Source: UBA1413 sp037447215 (lineage in GTDB: Bacteria > Bacteroidota > Bacteroidia > Bacteroidales > Prolixibacteraceae). Taken from it: a DNA stretch of 64,000 nt. Both the position numbers and the translations under genes were made by a program. Of this stretch, positions 56,466 through 64,000 are shown one piece after another (positions within the stretch are counted from its first letter, which is position 1; every line of letters begins with the position of its first letter). The notes below the pieces were generated by a model. The model was not told the DNA's origin. It made no database searches and saw nothing but the letters and a program-made list of their open reading frames with translations. The stretch lies in NCBI GenBank assembly GCA_037447215.1, contig JBBIHB010000006.1, forward strand, positions 59,650 to 123,649, written 5' to 3'.

Positions 56466-56960
56466 CCGTTGAAGCGTTCGCCATCGTCGCCGGCAAATAT
56501 TTCTGTTAATGCCCCATCCTCCACCCTATATATCAGATTCGAACCAGACCCGGAAACAAAAACTTCACCGTCGGCACTTACAGTAACATTGTTCAAACGG
56601 GGCTCTCCTTCCAATTCAAATTTATTGATGATTTGTCCGGTTTCGATATTGGCCTCTACCAACGCATCAATATCGGCAATGAAATGGGAATTGCCACTGA
56701 TGGCCATCTCATTGGGGCCATGTAGGCCTTCGATCCATCTCAGTTCTAATATTTTCCCCGACCTGTCCATTTTGTAAATAAATCCGTTACCATCTTTCTC
56801 TTAGGGGTTCAGGTTTGCGTTCGAAACCTAAAGGAGTCGCGTGTCCGTTCTATTAATGCCGATTCGGGCGTACGCATCAGGGTATCCGATTTCCAGATCA
56901 GTTCAAGTCGGGAAATTACTTTTTCGGCCACGGTTGCAGCATTATTTACGGTTGGCGACA
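56460..56960 (-). pseudogene. Remnant of SMP-30/NHL-type beta-propeller gene, fused in frame to the GH95 remnant
   Basis: Minus-strand pieces LELIWKSDTLMRTPES, VSNANLNP-stop-EKDGNGFIYKMDRSG, LRWIEGLHGPNEMAISG, ADIDALVEANIETGQI and GEVFVSGSGSNLIYRVEDG match a gluconolactonase/SMP-30-like propeller. A frameshift near 56830-56840 and an in-frame TAA near 56810 break the N-terminal part. At FNGLYV the frame runs directly into NLTEMNYW of GH95. A 174-codon open frame (56246-56770) is therefore a chimera made by deletion, not a functional gene. Confidence 0.72.
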
Positions 56961-56964
56961 GGAT

Positions 56965-57205
56965 TGCATGAAATTAGTTGGCCATGATCGATAGAACAGT
57001 TAAATTCTCATGGTTCTGAATTTTATTTGGTTTGCAAATTACGAAAAAAATCCTCGTCCGTTTTTATGGGTTTTTGCCCGGAAGCTGATTTGCCCGGGAT
57101 GTATTCAGATTAAAAACCAATTGGTGGATATATTATCAATAAAATTGGGTTGACATGTCGGCTTTTACTACATTTTTGCAATCGGATATGAATTAAACCA
57201 ATTCG
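56965..57205. other. Intergenic region between decayed genes
   Basis: About 240 bases of AT-rich sequence between the SMP-30 remnant and the divergent SWIM/SNF2 pseudogene. It contains TACATTTTTG near 57167, a poor match to a -7 box. No gene is supported. Confidence 0.35.
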
Positions 57206-57209
57206 GATA

Positions 57210-60200
57210 ATGGCAACAGCATTTGGCAAAACCTGGTGGGGAGAGCAATGACTCAACTCCCTGAACAATATTGATTACAGCAACCGGTTACCACGGGGAG
57301 CATCGTATGCACGTAAAGGAGCAGTCGAAAAAATTGATATCCTTGGCAATCATATTAAGGCGAAAGTTTCAGGTTCGAGACCGTGGCCCTATAAAGTGGA
57401 TGTAATCATGCCTCCTTTTTTCGACCCCGGACTGGGCGAATTCCTTAATGAAATAACCCGCAGGCCGGTTATAATTTCAAAACTCCTGAACAGGGAGTTA
57501 GACCATCGGTACTTCCAATTGCCGAGCGGTTTTGCTTAAAAGTTTTCCCGAAACAATGGAGCGACCTCAAAATGCAATGTTCCTGCCCCGATTGGGCAGT
57601 TCCCTACAAGCACCTCGCATCGGTCATTTACAAAGTATCTGCCGAAATTGACAATAACCCGTTTCTTGTCTTTTCGATCCATAATGTCCATCTCCTGAAC
57701 GAATTGGAGAAAATGGGCATTGTCATTAAAAAAGAGACCATTGAAATACCCAAAATAAAAAATCTTTATTTTGATAAAGATGCCGAAAGGACAGATTATG
57801 ATCCGGAAAATGCCTATAAAAAACTTTCATTTTCCAAATTAACACCCATTTATGAACCCCTGACCGCCCTGCTGAATCCTTATCCTGCATTTTAAACTGC
57901 ATCTTCGGTCGATTTTTGCGAAAAATATTCGGCACATCTGAACCGGATAGTAAAAAATAGTCAGCGAGTGGCCAAAGGGAAATTTCAATGCCCGAATTTT
58001 TCTCAGCTGCCTATTCCGAAGCAGAAAATCTGAGCCGTCAAGCTTCCAGTTATGTGAAACTGGATGAATCACTGAATGCCAAAGTATATACCGGTGAAAA
58101 GATGCTGTCGGTTCCTGAATTTCTGAAAAACCTGTCACAGGTACAAACCAACAGGACTTACGATTATCAGCCCTCAACCGCAGCATTGCATACAGTGTTA
58201 CAACTTTCAGTTCAATTGGTTGCTAATGGTGCCATTGTGCCACAGATAGTCCAGATGCCCGACAAACAGTTCACTGTGCGGTGGTTGCCTGCCATGTTGA
58301 GTAACGACGTGAAATCGCTGGTAACTGAGTTGGAATCAATTCTCCCTCCCGACATCTTTACTGGGATAGAAAGGAACCGCGAAAAGCCGGTGAACAGAGA
58401 AAGGGCGCTTAACCTGTTATCCCTGTTTATTTCTGAAATAGTTAGGTTAGTTTCCTACGATGCATATAGCGACCTGTTCGAGAAACTTTTTTTTAAAAGT
58501 TACAGCCATCCGTTTTCAGCGCCTGGCGAAGAATCGCTCGCTGGTGGGATCATGGCGTGGCTGCAAAAGTTTTATCTCACGCAAGATGAATACAAACCCT
58601 ATCTGATTGTTGACGAATTAATGGATGAAAGTTTCAGGATAGACATCAGTGTTGTGCACAATAGTTCGCAAAACGATGACCCTGTTGGGTTGCATGATAT
58701 CCTGAACAATAAGGTTTTTGATACACGAAGGTTCGAAATCCTTCAATCGCTTACCCATCTGAGTAGTTTTATCAATGGTCTGGATGATTATATCAATTCG
58801 GGCGGAGAAAAGGAAATCATAATGGGTATCCGCGATTTTACCCCGTTTTTGATGCATGTTATTCCGGCAATTCAACTGCTCGACATTTCGGTATTATTGC
58901 CCAAATCACTGCGCGAAATACTAAAACCGAAAACAAGTGTGAGGCTAAAAAGTAAAACTTCGGGCAGCTCTTTCCTGCGGCTCGATAAATTGCTCGATTT
59001 TGAATGGCAGGTTGCAGTCGGCGATACACTGATGGGGGAAGAAGAGTTCAGAAAACTGCTTTTGAAATCAGAAGGATTGATCAGGTTTAAATCGCAGTAT
59101 ATATATGTTGAAAAGGAAGATCTGGAAAAAATATATAAGCACTTTTCGCAATCAAAAGATTTACCGGGGCATGAATTGCTCCGCGCCGCCCTTTCGGGCG
59201 AGTTTCAGGGATCAAAAATTGAAATGACGGAAGAAGTAAAGTCCCTGGTCAGGGAGCTTACCGAATTCATTGAAATTCAATTGCCCAATGGGTTACAAGC
59301 AGAACTGAGACCTTATCAGAAAAGGGGATTTTCGTGGATATACCGGAATACCCGTATTGGTTTTGGTTCGGTACTTGCCGATGATATGGGTTTGGGTAAA
59401 ACATTGCAGGTAATAGCCGCAATCCTGAAGTTTAAGGAAGAAGGCCATATGATTCACGAGAAGGTACTGGTGGTAGCGCCCACGGGTTTACTTACTAACT
59501 GGCAGGCCGAATTTCAGAAATTTGCGCCATCGGTCATCATTGCTGTTTATCATGGAGTCAATCGAGATCTCAAACAACTCAAAGGTTACGAGGTACTGAT
59601 TACATCGTATGGAATTGCACGCTCGGATGCTTCCATCCTGAAAAAAGTAAAATGGTATGCACTGGTGATCGATGAGGCCCAGAATATTAAGAATGAAGCC
59701 ACCGGGCAAACAAAGGCAATCAAATCAATCCCTGCCGCGAATTTTATAGCCATGAGCGGCACCCCGGTAGAGAACAGGTTAAGTGAACTTTGGAGTATTA
59801 TGGACTACAGCAACCGGGGGTTTCTGGGAACCGTGAAGTCGTTCAAAGAAACCTATGCAAATCCTATTGAGCAGCTAAACGATGCCAATACTGCCGAAAA
59901 CTGAAAAAAGTGACATCGCCCTTCCTGATGCGCCGGCTCAAAACCGATAAAACTATTATTTCCGATCTCCCCGATAAAATTGAAATTGACAGCTTTTCTA
60001 ATCTGACCTACGACCAGGCAAGCCTGTATGAGAAAACACTCGAAAAGGCAATGGAGGCAATCGAAGAAATTCACATTTCCGGGCAGCAGGCGCTGTTCGT
60101 GCGTCAAGGCTTGATCCTGCAAATGATCCTTGCGTTGAAGCAGATTTGTAACCATCCTGCACAGTTTCTTAAAAACGGAAATCACGATCCTGCCCTGAGC

Positions 60201-60716
60201 GGTAAAGCCGATTTATTGTTCGAAAAGCTTGATGTTATTCTCGACAGCAACGAAAAGGTGCTGATTTTTACCCAGTTCAACGAAATGGCAGCTATGCTTC
60301 ATAAATTTATTGCAAACCGATATGGCGATGATCCGCTATATATTCATGGAGGTTGCTCGCTCAACCAGCGAAAGGAAATGATTGACCGGTTTCAAACCAA
60401 CCATGCCGATAAAATTTTCCTGCTTTCACTGAAAGCTGCTGGAACAGGGTTGAACCTGACAGCTGCCAGCCATGTAATTCATTACGATTTGTGGTGGAAT
60501 CCGGCTGTTGAAGCACAAGCAACCGACAGGGCTTACCGTATCGGTCAGAAAAATAATGTGATGGTGCACCGGTTTATCACTAAAAATACATTTGAGGAGA
60601 AAATCAATGCCACGATTCAACAGAAAAAAGCACTGGCCGAAATGACCGTTGCTACGGGAGAAAACTGGATTGGCAACCTGAGCAACAAAGAATTAAGGGA
60701 TATTTTCAGCATTTAA
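57210..60716 (+). pseudogene. Broken SWIM zinc-finger / SNF2 helicase gene (at least five lesions)
   Basis: A single 3.5-kb gene, expected to encode a protein of about 1170 residues: a SWIM domain followed by a SNF2-type ATPase. It starts at ATG 57210 (MATAFGKTWWGEQ). Lesions: TGA at 57249-57251 (Trp expected); frameshift near 57535 before LKVFPKQWSDLK; stop or shift near 57893; shift near 58010; loss of one A in the run at 59897-59900, giving TGA at 59902-59904. Two long open segments remain: 57988-59904 (638 codons; ADDMGLGKT Walker A, IDEAQN, SGTPVENRLSELW) and 59910-60716 (268 codons; LKAAGTGLNLTAASHVIHYD, ATDRAYRIGQ). The SWIM motif CxCxnCxH is also damaged: CSCPDWAVPYKH has Tyr (57605-57607) for the third Cys. 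The ATPase motifs are kept, which suggests recent loss. Confidence 0.85.
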
Positions 60717-60827
60717 TAAGTAGAAGATGGTCTATACATTGTTTAGGCCAGTTAATAACCCGTTTGGTAAAAGATGCCTTTTGATTTTTCACTATTTTAG
60801 TGGACAATTTTATGACAACCAGTTACT

Positions 60828-62729
60828 ATGAAAAACCTTTTGTTACTTGTAATATTCTATATCATTACTGTAACACCATTTGTCCGGATGTCTTCAGGAA
60901 ATCCAAAAGCCCGGATTAAACCGGTAATTGAAGATAAACTTTATCCTGCCAATCATGCCATCATCAGAGGGTTTGTAGGCCAAAGTCTTGATGCTTCTTA
61001 TACAAACCGCATTCTTGCACAGGATGTTGAAAGGCTTATTGAACCTTTTCGCAACCGTACCGAAACATCGTGCTGGCAGAATGAAATCTGGGGGAAATGG
61101 TTTACATCGGCAGTTCTGGCCTACCGTAATCGCCCCGAACCTCAGCTTAAAGATGTCCTGGACAAAGCAGTTGCCGGGCTTATGGCTACCCAAACCCCCA
61201 ATGGCTATATCGGGAATTACAGCTCCGAAAGGCAATTGGAAGCCTGGGATATCTGGGGACGTAAATATTGTTTGATTGGATTAATTGCGTATTACGATAT
61301 TACGAACGACGCAAATGTTCTGCAAACGGCTGTCAGGTTTGCCGACCACCTTATCAAAGAGCTGGCCGACAAAAATGTTCAGATTGTTACAAAAGGAAAC
61401 CACAAGGGAATGGCAGCAACTTCGGTTCTCGAACCTATATGCCAGCTCTATGTGAGGACAGGAGAGAAACGTTTCCTCGATTTTACCGGAGAAATTGTGC
61501 AACAGTGGGAGACTGCTGAAGGGCCTCAGTTGATCACCAAATCAAATATTGATGTAGCGACACGCTTTCCCCGGCCAGAAAACAGGTATGGCCCAGAACA
61601 GGGTCAGAAAGCTTACGAAATGATGTCATGTTACAAGGGCCTTCTCGAGATATACCGCCTCACAGGACGTCAAGAGTACGGCATGGTTGTCGAAAAATCA
61701 TGGCAGAACATCCTCGATACAGAGAATTATATTGCCGGTTCCGGGGCTCCTGCCGAAAGCTCGTTTGGGGGAAAGGATTACAAGGTTTTGCCGGTTTATC
61801 ATTTTCAGGAAACCTGTGTTACGGTTACCTGGATTTATTTGAGCCAGCAATTGCTGCAGTTGACCTGCGATGCAAAATTTGCCGATGCAATAGAGCAATT
61901 TTATTACAATGCCTTGCTTGGCGCTATGGATATGGACGGATCGGACTGGGCAAAATACACTTCATTGTCGGGCGGACCAAAACATAGCAGCGAGCAATGT
62001 GGCATGGGACTCAATTGTTGCACTGCAAGCGGGCCCCGGGGTTTGTTTACTTTGCCGTTAACCGCTGTAATGTCTTCAAAAGACGGGGTTCAGGTAAATT
62101 TTTTTACAAGCGGGAAAAGCGAATTACTTACTCCCGGAAAACAAAAAGCTGTAATATCCCTATTGACCAATTACCCTGTTGATGGGAGGGGTTATATAAA
62201 AATTGACATACCAAAAAACGAAAAATTGATAATAGGGATACGCATACCTGCCTGGAGCGGTGAGAGCCGTTTGACAGTCAATGGCAAACAAGTAAAAGAA
62301 GTCAAAGCTGGAGAAGTTGCAACTGTCAGAAGTAACTGGCAATCCGGTGATGATATAGTCCTGGAACTGGATATGCGGGGCAGGGTTGTCAGGCAGGGAG
62401 CCTATCCTGAACACATTGCCCTGATGCGCGGCCCGGCGGTTTTAGCACGTGATGCCCGACTTCCCGGTCCGGTTATTCATTCGGTTATTCAACCGGTGGT
62501 AAATAAAGAGGGGTTTATAAATCTGGATGTTGCTGATGAAAAGGATAATAACATCTGGATGCAGTTTAAAGCATCGTTAAATATAGAAACTTTCACCGAA
62601 TCGGCTGCTCAACCGGTCCCTGCTGTTTTCTGCGATTATGCATCGGCCGGCAATACCATCGATGAGAAATCAAACTTCAGGGTTTGGTTTACCCAGTTGG
62701 TCAGCCCGAGTAATTTACCTACCAATTAG
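60828..62729 (+). CDS. GH127-type beta-L-arabinofuranosidase (DUF1680 family)
   Basis: 633-residue protein with an (alpha/alpha)6 barrel and a C-terminal beta region. The N-terminal hydrophobic stretch (residues 4-20) is a likely signal. GH127 zinc ligands are visible: E328 and C330 (FQETCVT) and C397/C398 (LNCCTASGPR). Cys398 would be the nucleophile by analogy with characterised GH127. The barrel includes WGKWFTSAVLAY and GYIGNY. It releases beta-L-arabinofuranose from beta-arabino-oligosaccharides in known members; the substrate here is inferred. It stands alone, 111 bases after the SNF2 pseudogene, and is followed 25 bases later by the oxidoreductase gene. Confidence 0.85.
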   Translation: MKNLLLLVIFYIITVTPFVRMSSGNPKARIKPVIEDKLYPANHAIIRGFVGQSLDASYTNRILAQDVERLIEPFRNRTETSCWQNEIWGKWFTSAVLAYRNRPEPQLKDVLDKAVAGLMATQTPNGYIGNYSSERQLEAWDIWGRKYCLIGLIAYYDITNDANVLQTAVRFADHLIKELADKNVQIVTKGNHKGMAATSVLEPICQLYVRTGEKRFLDFTGEIVQQWETAEGPQLITKSNIDVATRFPRPENRYGPEQGQKAYEMMSCYKGLLEIYRLTGRQEYGMVVEKSWQNILDTENYIAGSGAPAESSFGGKDYKVLPVYHFQETCVTVTWIYLSQQLLQLTCDAKFADAIEQFYYNALLGAMDMDGSDWAKYTSLSGGPKHSSEQCGMGLNCCTASGPRGLFTLPLTAVMSSKDGVQVNFFTSGKSELLTPGKQKAVISLLTNYPVDGRGYIKIDIPKNEKLIIGIRIPAWSGESRLTVNGKQVKEVKAGEVATVRSNWQSGDDIVLELDMRGRVVRQGAYPEHIALMRGPAVLARDARLPGPVIHSVIQPVVNKEGFINLDVADEKDNNIWMQFKASLNIETFTESAAQPVPAVFCDYASAGNTIDEKSNFRVWFTQLVSPSNLPTN

Positions 62730-62754
62730 TTTTAACATATTAAAAACAGATACC

Positions 62755-63945
62755 ATGAAACGAATTGCTATGCTGGGTACGGGCTTAATCGGTACCTTTT
62801 ACACCATGTCGTTGCACGGCCTTCGCAGCCGCGACAAAGTAGTAACGGTTTACTCACGTTCGGAGGAGAGGGCGAAAGTGTTTGCCGGCGACTACAATAT
62901 TCCGAAATATACCACCGATATGCTGGAGGCTATCAACGATCCGGAAGTGGATGTAGTAGTGGTGGGCCTCCCAAATAACCTGCACTGCGATGCCATTTTT
63001 GCTGCCGCCGATGCCGGTAAGGCTGTGCTATGCACCAAACCTTTGGCGCGCAATGCCGGAGAGGCCTGGGAGATTCTTCAAAAGGTTGAAAGCAGCGGAA
63101 TTTTTCATGGCTACCTCGAAGACCTTGTTTACACACCGAAGCACCTCAAGGCACACCATTCGGTGGTTGAAGGCGCCATTGGAAAGGTATTGTGGGTTCG
63201 TTCGCGCGAAGCTCATCCCGGACCGCACAGTGATTGGTTCTGGAACCCCGAATTATCGGGCGGGGGCGCAATTCTCGACCTGGGATGTCATTGTATCGAA
63301 ATCGGGCGGAGTTTTATAGGCAAACATATCAGACCGGTTGAAGTAGTATGCTGGGCTGATACTCAGGTGAAACCCATAGCCGCTGAAGATCATGCCATTG
63401 GCCTGGTGCGTTATGCCAACGGGGCCATCGGTCAGTTTGAAGTAAGCTGGTGCTTCCGGGGGGGTATGGAACTGAAAGATGAGGTGGCCGGCACCGACGG
63501 AAGCATCCGTCTCGACAATTTCCTGCGCACAGGGTTTGAAATGTTTTCGGCGCCAGGAAGGGGCGGTTATGTGGCCGAAAAGGCCGAAACCGAAAGTGGC
63601 TGGCTTTTTCCGGTAGGCGACGAGGTACACGAACTGGGCTACAATACCATGTTTGCCGATATGTTCGACTCAATCGAAAAGGGAATTTCGCCCATCGAAG
63701 ATTTTTACGATGGTTATGTGGTTAACGCAGTGATGGATGCCTGCTACAAATCGGCCAAAACCAAAAAATGGGAACCTGTTGAACTGAAAGAGTGGCGTGG
63801 CGATAACGAAGTTGAACCTCTTACCGCCTTTGTTGAATATGATAAGGCACATTGGCTGGTTAAAACCGAAACCCTTCCCGATGGCCGCAAAAAGGTTATC
63901 CTGAAGAATAAAGAAACCGGGGAGGTTAGCCAAAAGGTAATGTAG
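62755..63945 (+). CDS. Gfo/Idh/MocA-family oxidoreductase
   Basis: 396-residue NAD(P)-dependent sugar or polyol oxidoreductase. The Rossmann motif is MLGTGLIGTFY near the N-terminus; VVVGLPNNLHCD and the CTKPLARNAGEAW loop, with the family Lys, follow. The C-terminal half has GGGAILDLGCHCIEIGR, a substrate-site region. Start is the ATG at 62755, 25 bases after the GH127 stop; an upstream in-frame ATG at 62638 would overlap GH127. No signal peptide, so it is probably cytoplasmic. Co-transcription with GH127 suggests it acts on the released sugar or a related metabolite; the substrate is unknown. Confidence 0.88.
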   Translation: MKRIAMLGTGLIGTFYTMSLHGLRSRDKVVTVYSRSEERAKVFAGDYNIPKYTTDMLEAINDPEVDVVVVGLPNNLHCDAIFAAADAGKAVLCTKPLARNAGEAWEILQKVESSGIFHGYLEDLVYTPKHLKAHHSVVEGAIGKVLWVRSREAHPGPHSDWFWNPELSGGGAILDLGCHCIEIGRSFIGKHIRPVEVVCWADTQVKPIAAEDHAIGLVRYANGAIGQFEVSWCFRGGMELKDEVAGTDGSIRLDNFLRTGFEMFSAPGRGGYVAEKAETESGWLFPVGDEVHELGYNTMFADMFDSIEKGISPIEDFYDGYVVNAVMDACYKSAKTKKWEPVELKEWRGDNEVEPLTAFVEYDKAHWLVKTETLPDGRKKVILKNKETGEVSQKVM

Positions 63946-64000
63946 TGTCATGTCAAGTCAAAATTGACGGATAAAGCTTTTTGAGTTTAACCCGTGAGTC

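Noticed and set aside
56246..56770. 174-codon minus-strand open frame that looks like a complete small gene
   Set aside because: Its first part is SMP-30-like and its second part GH95-like, with both genes otherwise broken; it is a deletion chimera.
59897..59910. Programmed frameshifting in the SNF2 gene
   Set aside because: There is no typical slippery heptamer or following structure, and the same gene has four other lesions, so decay fits better.
1..64000. CRISPR arrays, tRNA or rRNA genes, insertion sequences and phage genes
   Set aside because: I looked for regular spacer repeats, cloverleaf patterns, transposases and phage modules and saw none that I could support.

Overview
The window looks like a chromosomal segment of a Bacteroidota bacterium, probably a free-living polysaccharide degrader of the Bacteroidales/Marinilabiliales type. 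The evidence is two SusC/SusD pairs, a hybrid two-component regulator of the HTCS class, C-terminal type IX secretion (T9SS) sorting domains, many lipoproteins, TAnnTTTG-type -7 boxes and a general lack of Shine-Dalgarno sequences. No tRNA, rRNA, CRISPR array or insertion sequence was recognised.

Region 1 (1-13.1 kb) is housekeeping. It holds the end of the trigger factor gene, clpP-clpX, a ketoacyl synthase III-like gene with an LpxH-like hydrolase and a TlpA-like lipoprotein that lacks its CxxC, ribF, an EEP-family membrane protein, prmC with a DUF362 gene, ribD, a small lipoprotein and a cardiolipin synthase-type phospholipase D. Genes are tightly packed, and two convergent pairs overlap at their stop codons.

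Region 2 (13.2-33.2 kb) begins with a T9SS-exported metalloprotease and a single-membrane-span hybrid regulator whose ATP-binding domain looks degenerate. A probable seven-gene operon follows: FAS1 lipoprotein, SusC, SusD, two more FAS1 lipoproteins, SusC, SusD, then a strong terminator. It has outer-membrane uptake parts but no glycoside hydrolase.

Region 3 (33.4-52.3 kb) starts with a full HTCS regulator and continues with an eleven-gene same-strand cluster for arabinoxylan: an alpha/beta hydrolase, GH10 xylanase, CE1-type esterase, GH51 and GH43 enzymes, four tandem paralogous two-domain esterases, a type-B carboxylesterase and a GH43-CBM6 enzyme. With region 2 this makes a plausible composite polysaccharide utilization locus: binding and import by the SusCD/FAS1 proteins, sensing by the HTCS, and de-esterification, debranching and backbone cleavage by the enzymes.

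Region 4 (52.5-64 kb) has an LTA-synthase-like membrane sulfatase, then a stretch of decayed genes. On the minus strand lie remnants of an SMP-30/NHL-type beta-propeller gene, a GH95 alpha-fucosidase and a FAD-dependent oxidoreductase, joined by apparent deletions. On the plus strand lies a SWIM/SNF2 helicase gene with at least five lesions. The window closes with an intact GH127-type beta-L-arabinofuranosidase and a Gfo/Idh/MocA oxidoreductase.
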